Below are positions 15,074-22,950 of a DNA stretch of 29,623 nucleotides, in pieces. The notes below the pieces were generated by a model. The model saw only the letters and a program-made list of their open reading frames with translations. It was not told the DNA's origin and searched no databases. The translations under genes were made by a program, and so were the position numbers. The stretch covers positions 1 through 29,623 of the forward strand of contig UQUJ01000038.1 in assembly GCA_900544195.1 (NCBI GenBank). Reading direction: 5' to 3'. The DNA is from an uncultured Alistipes sp. Its GTDB lineage: Bacteria > Bacteroidota > Bacteroidia > Bacteroidales > UBA932. The first letter of the stretch is position 1. Every line of letters starts with the position of its first letter.

Positions 15074-16441
15074 ATGAAAAAGAACATCTGTCTGTATTTT
15101 CAGGTTCATCAGCCTACGAGGCTGAGGCAGTACCGATTCTTCGACATCGGCAAGGATTCCCACTACTATGACGATTTCGCTGGCAGAACCATCCTCCGCA
15201 GGATAGCCCAGCGATGCTATATTCCTATGAACAACCTTCTGCTGGATCTTATCAAACAGCACGGAGGCGACTTCAAGGTTGCATTCTCGATCACCGGCTC
15301 CGCTCTGGAGCAGTTCGAGAGATACGCCCCGGAGGTGCTGGACAGTTTCCGTGAACTGGCCCGGACAGGCTGCGTGGAGTTCCTCGGAGAGACATATTAC
15401 CACTCCCTCGCCTCGCTTGCCAATTTCGGTGAGTTCAGGCATCAGGTGGAGAAGCACTCCGCCGCGATCGAGAAATATTTCGGTGTGAGGCCGACGGCTT
15501 TCAGGAACACCGAGCTGATATATTCAGATTCCATCGGACGCGACGTGTACAGCCTTGGCTTCAAGGTGATGCTCGCTGAGGGTGCGCGTCATATTCTTGG
15601 ATGGAAGAGTCCGGACTACATCTACACCGACAGCCAGCAGAAGCACCTGAAACTGCTGCTGCGCAACTATTCGCTGAGCGACGACATCGCGTTCCGCTTC
15701 TCCGACAGAGGGTGGAAGGATTGGCCGCTTACCGGCGAGAAATACCTTTCCTGGCTTAAGGCCGCCGACGGGGACATCGTGAACCTGTTTATGGACTATG
15801 AGACGTTCGGGGAGCATCAGAAGGAGAGTTCGGGAATATTCGAATTCATGAGATATTTCCCGGAAATCGCGTTGAAAGACGGCTCTTTCGAGTTTGTCAC
15901 TCCGACACAGGCCGCGAGGAAGCTCAGGCCGATCGCCGAGATTGATGTGCAGGATCCTATCTCCTGGGCTGACGAGGAGAGGGATGTCAGCGCCTGGCTG
16001 GGCAACGAGCTCCAGCAGGACGCTTACAACAAGCTCTACGGGCAGGCCGAGAAGCTTGCCATCCTGAACGATCCGGTCCTTTGGGAGGATTTCGGACACC
16101 TGCAGGAGAGTGACCATTTCTATTATATGAGCACCAAGTTCTTCTCTGACGGGGCGGTCCACAGTTACTTCAATCCTTACAACACTCCTTACGAGGCGTT
16201 CATCAACTACATGAACGTCCTGAGTGACTTCATCATCAGGATTGACGACGCTATGACCACTTCGGGGAAGAAGGTGGAAGACGGCTCTTCGACAAGCCCG
16301 GCGACCGACGCGAAGAAGGACGCTGGTAAAAAGAAGAAGTCAAGGGAAGTCGCTTCGACAGGCTCGGCGACCTCGAAGAAGGCCGCCGAAGCGAAGAAGT
16401 CAACGAAAACAAAGACAACCAAACAAGTAAAAAATAAATAA
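15074..16441 (+). CDS. GH57 family alpha-amylase/alpha-glucan enzyme with lysine-rich tail
   Basis: The product (455 aa) acts on alpha-glucans by retaining cleavage or transfer. GH57 motifs appear in order: FQVHQP (residues 9-14), FLGETYYH (103-110), the nucleophile Glu147 in FRNTELIY and the acid/base Asp241 in MDYETFGEH. The catalytic fold ends near residue 393. A 62-residue tail rich in Lys, Ala, Ser and Thr follows, resembling a histone H1-like disordered arm; two parts of it (SSTSPATD and ASTGSATS) are encoded by near-identical palindromic DNA. No signal peptide, so cytosolic. ATG 15074 follows AAAGGGAACG. The stop codon abuts the next ATG with no gap. Whether it debranches, branches or hydrolyses is not decidable by eye. 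Confidence 0.9.
   Translation: MKKNICLYFQVHQPTRLRQYRFFDIGKDSHYYDDFAGRTILRRIAQRCYIPMNNLLLDLIKQHGGDFKVAFSITGSALEQFERYAPEVLDSFRELARTGCVEFLGETYYHSLASLANFGEFRHQVEKHSAAIEKYFGVRPTAFRNTELIYSDSIGRDVYSLGFKVMLAEGARHILGWKSPDYIYTDSQQKHLKLLLRNYSLSDDIAFRFSDRGWKDWPLTGEKYLSWLKAADGDIVNLFMDYETFGEHQKESSGIFEFMRYFPEIALKDGSFEFVTPTQAARKLRPIAEIDVQDPISWADEERDVSAWLGNELQQDAYNKLYGQAEKLAILNDPVLWEDFGHLQESDHFYYMSTKFFSDGAVHSYFNPYNTPYEAFINYMNVLSDFIIRIDDAMTTSGKKVEDGSSTSPATDAKKDAGKKKKSREVASTGSATSKKAAEAKKSTKTKTTKQVKNK
16287..16372 (+). repeat. two in-frame REP-like elements inside the GH57 gene
   Basis: CTTCGACAAGCCCGGCGACC (16287-16306) and CTTCGACAGGCTCGGCGACC (16353-16372) agree at 18 of 20 positions and are 66 bases (22 codons) apart, so both are read in the same frame. 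The complementary strand of the second reads GGTCGCCGAGCCTGTCGAAG followed by CGACTT, with GGTCGC able to pair with GCGACT-type flanks, the look of dispersed palindromic repeats found between genes in many bacteria. Confidence 0.6.
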
Positions 16442-19400
16442 ATGACAAACGAACTGACGAATCCAGACTATCTGTTTGAGGTCAGTTGGGAGGTGTGCAA
16501 CAAGGTCGGCGGTATCTACACAGTGATCGCCACCAAGTCGCTTTACCTTAAGCGGCAGCTTCACAAGCACCACATCCTGATCGGCCCTGATGTCTGGATG
16601 GACACTGAAAGCAACCCGGATTTCATCGAGGATCCGCATCTTTACTCTATCTGGAAGGCGCAGGCCGCCTCTGAAGGGATCAGGGTGAGGATAGGCAAAT
16701 GGAACGTCCCCGGGAATCCTATCGCGATTCTGGTGGATTTCAAGCAATTCCTTACCAGTCAGAATGATATTCTGTCAAAGTACTGGGAGCGTTTCCAGGT
16801 CGATTCCATCACCGGAAACTGGGACTACAAGGAAAACTTCCTGTTCGGCTACGCCGCCGGTAAGGTCATTGAGAGTTTCAGGAACTTCAACCTGAGTGCC
16901 TCCGACAAGATTGTGGCGCAGTTCCACGAGTGGCAGACCGGAGCCGGACTGCTTTACCTCAAGTACAAGCAACTCCCGATAGCTACAGTGTTCACTACCC
17001 ATGCCACGGTCATCGGACGCTGCATCGCCGGCAACAACCTGCCCCTGTACGACTCCATGAACCTTTACGACGGAGACCAGAAAGCCCGCCAGTTCAACGT
17101 GATCGCCCGTCACTCTCTTGAGAAGAAATCGGCGCAGAACGCCGACATATTCACAACTGTCAGTGAGATCACCGCGAAAGAGTGCGAGCAGTTCCTTCAG
17201 CGCAAGGTGGATGTCGTGACCCCGAACGGCTTCGAGAACAGCTTCACTCCGGCCACGGATGAGGAATATGACGAAAAGCGCCGCGCCGCGCGTGCCAGGT
17301 TGATAGAGGTCGCCACGGCGATGTCGGGCGAGGAGGTGTCGAAGGACGCGATCCTCATCGGCATCGGAGGACGTTATGAATATCGCAACAAGGGCATCGA
17401 CGTGTTCATCGACGCCCTCAAGAAACTTCAGGACACCGACCCGCAAGGCCGTGACATCCAGGCGTTCATAATGATCCCTTCCGGCCACAACGGAGCCGAC
17501 AAGGATCTGGTTGCCAAACTTTCCGGTACCGGATCTTCGGAGTACACGACTCAGGTCTCCCACTATCTGATGGACACTGAATATGATGTCATCACCCGCC
17601 GTTTCAAGGAGTTGGGCTTCACCAACGCCAAAGGCAGCCGCGTGAAGGTCTATTTCATTCCGTCATACCTTAACGGAACGGACGGTGTGTTCAACATGAA
17701 GTACTACGATCTGCTCGTGGGACTTGACCTGACCTTGTTCCCGTCATACTATGAGCCTTGGGGCTACACCCCTTTGGAGAGCCTCGCGTTCAGCATTCCG
17801 TCACTTACCACCAGCCTCGCCGGATTCGGCCTATGGGTCAGGTCGCATTATGGCAAGGAGCATCCCGGCATCACCATCCTTGACAGAAACGACTCGAACT
17901 ATTACGATGTCGTGGACGGAGTCGTGGCGAGGGTCAAGGAGATCGCCGCCCTGGACAGCGAAGGCCGCAAGGCCTACATGGCTTCGGCCAAGGATGTCTC
18001 CACGATCGCCCTGTGGGAGAACCAGATTCAGTATTACAAGGAAGCATATTCAAAGGCCATAGAGAAAGTGATTGAGGCCAAGGGTGCTTTCCCGGATGAA
18101 CTTAATGAAGACAAATCAATGGTGTACAAGAAGATAGTAATCAATAACCCTACCTGGAAGAGCGTGATGGTGACCCGTCACCTTCCGGATGCGCTCTCCG
18201 GTCTCGAGACACTTTCCAAAAACCTTTGGTGGTGCTGGAACGAGTCCGCGAAATCCCTGTTCAAATCGATCGATCCGGTCATCTGGCACGACACCTGCCA
18301 CAATCCCATGGCTCTGCTTGACGCTGTGAGCCTCAAGAGGTTCAAGGCCTTGGCCAAGGACGATGCCTTCCTCGGCGAGCTGAAGTCCGTCATGGACGAG
18401 TTCAACGCCTACATGGCTCTCAAGGCGGAGCGCAAGGATCCTTCCATCGCATATTTCTGCATGGAATATGGCCTTGACACCTCGCTTAAGATCTACTCCG
18501 GAGGTCTCGGGCTTCTGGCCGGTGACTACCTCAAGGAGACCAGCGACATGAACGTCAACCTCGTGGCTGTCGGACTTCTGTACCGTTACGGCTACTTCAC
18601 CCAGATCATCACCGGTCAGGGCGAGCAGGTAGCCCGTTACGACGCCCAGGACTTCACGAAGATCCCGGCCGAGCCGGTGATGGACGCCGAGGGCAACTGG
18701 ATGACCACAAGCGTGGCCTTCCCTGGGCGCGCGATCACCGCCCGTCTCTGGAAGGTGGCCGTGGGTCGTACCGACCTCTATCTGCTTGACACTGACTATG
18801 AGGCGAACTCTCCGGAGGATCGTCAGGTCACCTATCACCTCTACGGAGGCGATTGGGAGAACCGTCTGAAGCAGGAACTTCTTCTGGGAGTCGGCGGCAT
18901 CAGAGCCCTCAGGAACCTCGGAATCAATCCGCAGATCTACCATTGCAACGAGGGACACGCCGCGTTCACGGGACTCGAGAGGCTTCGTGAATATATTCAG
19001 GAAGACAATCTTGATTTCAGCGAGGCACTTGAGGTCGTGAGGTCATCATCGCTTTTCACCACCCACACTCCGGTTCCTGCCGGACACGACGCTTTCGACG
19101 AGGGACTGCTCAGGAAGTACATCGGCCATTACCCTCAGCGTCTGAAGGTTGACTGGGAGACGATGATGGGACTCGGCAAGGTGAACGGCAACGATGTGAA
19201 CGAGAAATTCTCGATGAGCTTCCTCGCCGCCAACCTCTCGCAGAACGTCAACGGTGTGTCGATGCTTCACGGTGATGTCAGCAAGGAGATTTTCAGCGGC
19301 ATCTATCCGGGCTATCTGCCTGAGGAACTGTTCATCAGCTATGTTACCAACGGCGTGCATTACCCGACTTGGGCGGCCGCCGAGTGGAAGAAGATCCACG

Positions 19401-20683
19401 CCCGTGTGTTCGGCCCGGAGTTCGCCACGCACCACTATGACAAGTCTTGTTTCGAGGGCATCTACAAAGTGTCTGACTCTGAGATCTGGGAGACCAGGAA
19501 GACCCTCAAGAAGAGACTGATAGACATTGTGAAGGAGCGTGTCTCCGACCCTTCGCAGTGCAACCATTACTCTCCGAGCCAGATTGTGGCGATCAAGGAG
19601 AACCTTCGCGATGATGTGCTGACCATCGGTTTCGCCCGTCGTTTCGCGACCTACAAGAGAGGAACCCTTCTGTTCTCTGACCTTGACAGGCTTGACGCCA
19701 TCGTGAACGATCCCGTGCATCCGGTCCAGTTCCTTTTCGCCGGCAAGGCCCATCCTGCCGACAAGGCCGGGCAAGACCTCATCAAGAGGATCATCGAGAT
19801 CTCCAAGCAGGATCGCTTCATCGGAAAGATCGTGTTCATCCCTGGCTATGACATCTCCCTCGCCAAGAGGCTTGTGCAGGGTGTCGATGTGTGGATGAAC
19901 AACCCTACAAGGCCTCTGGAGGCTTCCGGCACTTCCGGCGAGAAGGCTTCGATGAACGGTGTCATGCACTTCTCCGTGCTTGACGGCTGGTGGGTCGAGG
20001 GCTACAAGCCGGGCGCGGGATGGGCTCTTCCGCTGGAGAGAACCTACGATGACCAGAACTATCAGAACGAACTGGACGCGGCCACAATCTATACTACTAT
20101 CGAGAACGACATCGCTCCGGCCTACTACGATGTGGACAAGTCCCTCGGACTGTCTCCTACCTGGGTGGGCTACATCAAGAACACCATCGCCCAGGTGGCC
20201 GACAATTTCACCACCAACAGGATGCTGACCGACTACTGCAACCAGTACTACATCCCTCAGTCGGAGCGTGCCGGTAATATGGTGGCTGATGACTACAAGA
20301 TGGCCCGCGTGATCTCGGCATGGAAGAAGAAGGCGCGCCGCGAGTGGCAGAACGTGGAGGTCATCTCCCAGACGCAGCCTGACCCGTCCTACAGCCTTAC
20401 CGAGTCCAATGCCTTGACTTCTGAGGTTGTGCTGAATCTCGGCGATCTTTCTCCTCAGGACATCGGTGTGGAGATGCTGTTCGCGACGACTGACGTGAGG
20501 CATCAGCTGCATATTCAGGAAAAATGTGACTACGACGTGGTCGAGTTCAATGACGGTGTCGCCAAGTACCGCGCGTCCATCCTTCCGGACAGGACCGGTA
20601 TGTACCAGGTGGCGGTCAGAATGTACGCCAAGAACCCGTTGCTGCCTCACAGGCAGGATTTTGAATTGGTGAAATGGTTATAG
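16442..20683 (+). CDS. glgP: fused glycogen synthase (GT3) and alpha-glucan phosphorylase (GT35)
   Basis: One 1413-residue chain joins synthesis and breakdown modules. Residues 1 to about 550 are a eukaryote-like GT3 glycogen synthase (SWEVCNKVGGIYTVIATK; GRYEYRNKGIDVF; catalytic Glu438/Glu446 in YYEPWGYTPLE). Near residue 560 (VYKKIVINNP) a short-form phosphorylase begins, with the DUF3417-like LETLSKNLWWCWN segment, YFCMEYGLDTSLKIYSGGLG, HCNEGHAAFTGLER and the pyridoxal-phosphate lysine at about Lys1168 in EASGTSGEKASMNG. Bacteroidota alpha-glucan phosphorylases of about 1400 residues are known to carry such an N-terminal domain, so the fusion is a lineage feature rather than an error. The start abuts the GH57 stop; the last 10 bases overlap ribF. 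Confidence 0.93.
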   Translation: MTNELTNPDYLFEVSWEVCNKVGGIYTVIATKSLYLKRQLHKHHILIGPDVWMDTESNPDFIEDPHLYSIWKAQAASEGIRVRIGKWNVPGNPIAILVDFKQFLTSQNDILSKYWERFQVDSITGNWDYKENFLFGYAAGKVIESFRNFNLSASDKIVAQFHEWQTGAGLLYLKYKQLPIATVFTTHATVIGRCIAGNNLPLYDSMNLYDGDQKARQFNVIARHSLEKKSAQNADIFTTVSEITAKECEQFLQRKVDVVTPNGFENSFTPATDEEYDEKRRAARARLIEVATAMSGEEVSKDAILIGIGGRYEYRNKGIDVFIDALKKLQDTDPQGRDIQAFIMIPSGHNGADKDLVAKLSGTGSSEYTTQVSHYLMDTEYDVITRRFKELGFTNAKGSRVKVYFIPSYLNGTDGVFNMKYYDLLVGLDLTLFPSYYEPWGYTPLESLAFSIPSLTTSLAGFGLWVRSHYGKEHPGITILDRNDSNYYDVVDGVVARVKEIAALDSEGRKAYMASAKDVSTIALWENQIQYYKEAYSKAIEKVIEAKGAFPDELNEDKSMVYKKIVINNPTWKSVMVTRHLPDALSGLETLSKNLWWCWNESAKSLFKSIDPVIWHDTCHNPMALLDAVSLKRFKALAKDDAFLGELKSVMDEFNAYMALKAERKDPSIAYFCMEYGLDTSLKIYSGGLGLLAGDYLKETSDMNVNLVAVGLLYRYGYFTQIITGQGEQVARYDAQDFTKIPAEPVMDAEGNWMTTSVAFPGRAITARLWKVAVGRTDLYLLDTDYEANSPEDRQVTYHLYGGDWENRLKQELLLGVGGIRALRNLGINPQIYHCNEGHAAFTGLERLREYIQEDNLDFSEALEVVRSSSLFTTHTPVPAGHDAFDEGLLRKYIGHYPQRLKVDWETMMGLGKVNGNDVNEKFSMSFLAANLSQNVNGVSMLHGDVSKEIFSGIYPGYLPEELFISYVTNGVHYPTWAAAEWKKIHARVFGPEFATHHYDKSCFEGIYKVSDSEIWETRKTLKKRLIDIVKERVSDPSQCNHYSPSQIVAIKENLRDDVLTIGFARRFATYKRGTLLFSDLDRLDAIVNDPVHPVQFLFAGKAHPADKAGQDLIKRIIEISKQDRFIGKIVFIPGYDISLAKRLVQGVDVWMNNPTRPLEASGTSGEKASMNGVMHFSVLDGWWVEGYKPGAGWALPLERTYDDQNYQNELDAATIYTTIENDIAPAYYDVDKSLGLSPTWVGYIKNTIAQVADNFTTNRMLTDYCNQYYIPQSERAGNMVADDYKMARVISAWKKKARREWQNVEVISQTQPDPSYSLTESNALTSEVVLNLGDLSPQDIGVEMLFATTDVRHQLHIQEKCDYDVVEFNDGVAKYRASILPDRTGMYQVAVRMYAKNPLLPHRQDFELVKWL

Positions 20684-21576
20684 CTACCGGATTCTTTGAC
20701 GGTGTCCACATCGGGCACCGTTTTGTGATAGAGCGGCTTGTGAGTGCGGCCAGGGAAAGGGGCGACCAGAGCATGGTCGTCACTTTCTGGCCTCATCCAC
20801 GCAACGTGCTTCAGGACGATGCCCGCAACCTGCGGCTTCTGACCTCGCTGGAGGAGAAGAAGGCGTTGCTCTGGGGGCTTGGTGTGGACCACGTTGAGGT
20901 GCTGCCTTTCACCAAGGAATTCAGCCGGTTGACCACCCGGGAATATTTCCGTGATGTCCTCGTCGCCCGTTTCGGCGCCAAGGCTGTCCTGATCGGCTAC
21001 GACAACCGTATGGGCTGCGATCCGCAGACTCCGGAATCAATCGAGAGAATCGCTGTGGGTGAGGGGCTTGATGTTGTCCGTTTGGGCAGTGTCACCTCTC
21101 CGTCAGGTGTGACGGTAAGCTCCACGAAGATCCGTGAGGCTGTCGCCGCCGGGGAGATGGAGACCGCCGCCGCGATGCTCGGGTATGAATATTCCTTGCT
21201 GGGAGTTGTGGTGGCGGGCAACCGCCTTGGCCGCACTATAGGTTTTCCGACGGCTAACATCCAGCTCTACGAGCCGTTGAAACTGTTGCCGGGCAACGGT
21301 GTCTATTCGGTTGAGGCCGAGACGCTTGGCCGCAAGTTCAAGGGGATGTGCAACATCGGTGTCCGTCCGACCGTCCGTGCCGGAGGCCAGCGCACCATTG
21401 AGACCAACATCTTCGACTTCGACGAGGACATCTACGGTCTCGACCTCAAGGTCACCTTCCACCACAAGATCCGTGACGAGCGCCGTTTCGACTCCATCGA
21501 CACCCTCCGCTCCCAGCTCGCCGCCGACAAGGCCAGCATACTTGATAAGACGCACAAACGCGACAATGCTGATTAA
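20674..21576 (+). CDS. ribF: bifunctional riboflavin kinase/FAD synthetase
   Basis: It makes FMN and FAD from riboflavin. The N-terminal adenylyltransferase domain has GFFDGVHIGH at residues 6-15, TFWPHPR and SSTKIR; the C-terminal flavokinase domain has GRTIGFPTAN, GVYSVEAE and the end motif ETNIFDFDEDIYG. At 300 residues it lacks only the few residues usually found before the first strand. ATG 20674 lies inside the phosphorylase gene, overlapping by 10 bases and indicating coupling. No metabolic link to glycogen is evident. After the stop, an ATTTTCGAAAAT palindrome (21634-21645) is the only terminator-like structure before the island. Confidence 0.95.
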   Translation: MVIATGFFDGVHIGHRFVIERLVSAARERGDQSMVVTFWPHPRNVLQDDARNLRLLTSLEEKKALLWGLGVDHVEVLPFTKEFSRLTTREYFRDVLVARFGAKAVLIGYDNRMGCDPQTPESIERIAVGEGLDVVRLGSVTSPSGVTVSSTKIREAVAAGEMETAAAMLGYEYSLLGVVVAGNRLGRTIGFPTANIQLYEPLKLLPGNGVYSVEAETLGRKFKGMCNIGVRPTVRAGGQRTIETNIFDFDEDIYGLDLKVTFHHKIRDERRFDSIDTLRSQLAADKASILDKTHKRDNAD

Positions 21577-21667
21577 GCAACCTTCAAAAAATAACCTGCA
21601 TCATTTTAAGGAATCTTTTCGGTCTAGATCTATTTTCGAAAATCTTCTCTTAATCTGAGGCAACTTA

Positions 21668-21675
21668 TTTTTTTT
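21668..21675. repeat. T8 run, candidate left target-site duplication
   Basis: Eight T abut the outside of the left inverted repeat, and nine T (28024-28032) abut the outside of the right one. As the flanking bases are direct repeats (T and T on the same strand) while the ends are inverted, they fit an 8-bp target duplication, the length known for IS1595-family elements. Homopolymer makes this less certain. Confidence 0.45.
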
Positions 21676-21701
21676 CGGAATTATGCACTTTAGGCTTGCT
21701 G
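21676..21701 (+). repeat. left 26-bp terminal inverted repeat
   Basis: The repeat begins CGGAATTATGCACTTTAGGC and ends TTGCTG. Its exact reverse complement is at 27998-28023. Weaker similarity continues inward for about 30 bases on both sides (for example GCGCCGGAC against GCACCGGGC, and ACCCGATCC against ACCCGAGCC). Confidence 0.9.
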
Positions 21702-21771
21702 GGCGCCGGACGGTGAGGTGACCCGATCCAGATCTGATAAACTATACAATGGAACGAAGAACATAATATTG

Positions 21772-22218
21772 CTAATTATCCGTTATCCTAGATGTCATCC
21801 AAAATTTGTGAGTTTTATCCAAAAAGACAACATAAAATGTGTTATCAACAATATGCCCAACAACAATTGCTTGCCCCGTTATATGTATTCTTGCCCATTG
21901 AGCATCGTCCGGGACAAAACCAGGGCATACAAATTTGGTTTTAGACTCAGGCGGATAACCTTCGTAAGCGGCAAATTTGCCACCATCAATTTGAGCAAGT
22001 AAAGGCTTTTTTGAGTAACCGTGAAAAGTCTCTAACATTCTAGACAATAACCCACATTTTTGCCAATCCTTAAATGACGAGCCATATTTTTGAGATGTAT
22101 CCAAATATTGGAATGAAATCTTGAAGCAGTTTTTCGCCTCGTCTTTGGTTATAGGTTGTTTTTCTTTAAGGAAAGCAGCTATAACCGAACCTTGCTTTTC
22201 CTTCTTGATTTTAGGCAC
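21772..22218 (-). CDS. putative toxin partner of the Panacea antitoxin
   Basis: The 148-residue product has a basic N terminus (MPKIKKEKQGSVIAAF), a middle with SFKDWQKCGLLSRMLE and a well-ordered C-terminal strand-rich part WARIHITGQAIVVGHIVDNT followed by FYVVFLDKTHKFW. That ending resembles small proteins that neighbour Panacea-domain genes in Bacteroidota, in my recollection, but I cannot name a toxin fold or catalytic residue. It overlaps the upstream Panacea gene by 8 bases, a coupling typical of toxin-antitoxin operons with the antitoxin first. It lies next to the left end of the island. Function as toxin is inferred from position. Confidence 0.6.
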   Translation of the reverse strand: MPKIKKEKQGSVIAAFLKEKQPITKDEAKNCFKISFQYLDTSQKYGSSFKDWQKCGLLSRMLETFHGYSKKPLLAQIDGGKFAAYEGYPPESKTKFVCPGFVPDDAQWARIHITGQAIVVGHIVDNTFYVVFLDKTHKFWMTSRITDN

Positions 22219-22711
22219 GGTTGATTTCCTTTTTATAGAACTCCTTTGTTGTATCTTTAGATATTATAGAATGACAGATGTCAGCCTCCCCGTATCCTCG
22301 CCTTGCTTCTATCCAAGGCAATTCACTATGGGTCGTTTGCTCTAATTCTAAACCAGTCCAAGTTGACAATGTATTCAAGACATCCTTGACCAACTCCTGT
22401 TGAGAAGTAGTCAGTTTGTTAAATTCAGCGTCCACGTCAATACTTCCCGGCACATAATTATACTCGATGTCAGAATATAGAATAGATTTATCCTTGAAAC
22501 TGTCATAAACCTTCCTGCATACTGGACCGTGCACCCATGCTTCAAATTCATCATTGACTAATTCTTGTTCAAAATATGCCAAATGATATGCATCACAGTA
22601 AAATAGAAGTTTCTGCAATTTCAGATGAGACATCGGTCCATAGTGTTTTATGATATATTCGCTTAACACTAATATATCTATTGTTTGCAAAGATTTTGTC
22701 GCTGCTTCCAT
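22211..22711 (-). CDS. Panacea-domain (SocA/DUF4065-type) antitoxin
   Basis: The 166-residue product carries the Panacea core: VLSEYIIKHYGPMSHLKLQK, LLFYCDAYHLAYFEQELVND and FEAWVHGPVCRKVYDSFKD. In this family the domain neutralises diverse toxins encoded next to it. The C-terminal half (TWTGLELEQTTHSELPWIEA) matches the usual W-x-L-E-x-T-H-x-E-x-P-W ending. It is the first gene of a two-gene minus-strand unit with its own promoter and a palindrome between promoter and start, which would fit autoregulation. Confidence 0.85.
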   Translation of the reverse strand: MEAATKSLQTIDILVLSEYIIKHYGPMSHLKLQKLLFYCDAYHLAYFEQELVNDEFEAWVHGPVCRKVYDSFKDKSILYSDIEYNYVPGSIDVDAEFNKLTTSQQELVKDVLNTLSTWTGLELEQTTHSELPWIEARRGYGEADICHSIISKDTTKEFYKKEINRA

Positions 22712-22752
22712 CTTATTAATCGTTTTTCATATCTACATTTGTGCCGATGCTA

Positions 22753-22784
22753 ACCAACTACAATTGGTCTTTGTTCCAAAGATA
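22753..22784 (-). promoter_or_regulatory. toxin-antitoxin promoter and palindromic operator candidate
   Basis: On the minus strand TATCTTTG (22784-22777) is a good -7 box. Just downstream, across the expected transcription start, lies ACCAA-6-TTGGT (22753-22768), an inverted repeat of the kind antitoxins bind. The distance to the Panacea start codon is about 40 bases. Confidence 0.5.
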
Positions 22785-22890
22785 CATCTTTTATCATAAA
22801 TAGTACACCTGTTTCCGAAAAACTTGCCGGATTATTTTCCACTTATCGCCAATTAATCAGTTTTATACACCTTTTTTAACTTTTCTTTTA

Positions 22891-22929
22891 GCTTGTGCCA
22901 TGTTTTGGCATAAGCCCACGTTATCTTTG
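22891..22929 (+). promoter_or_regulatory. transposase promoter overlapped by a hairpin
   Basis: TATCTTTG at 22922-22929 is a -7 box; TTTG at 22904-22907 is only 14 bases upstream, shorter than usual. A 10-bp inverted repeat with one mismatch (GCTTGTGCCA at 22891-22900 and TGGCATAAGC at 22906-22915) covers the -33 region, so it may act as an operator. Confidence 0.45.
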
Positions 22930-22950
22930 TATCAGCTAAGGATATATGAT

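Noticed and set aside
21577..21771. tRNA gene as integration target next to ribF
   Set aside because: No cloverleaf or conserved tRNA loops could be found in either strand.
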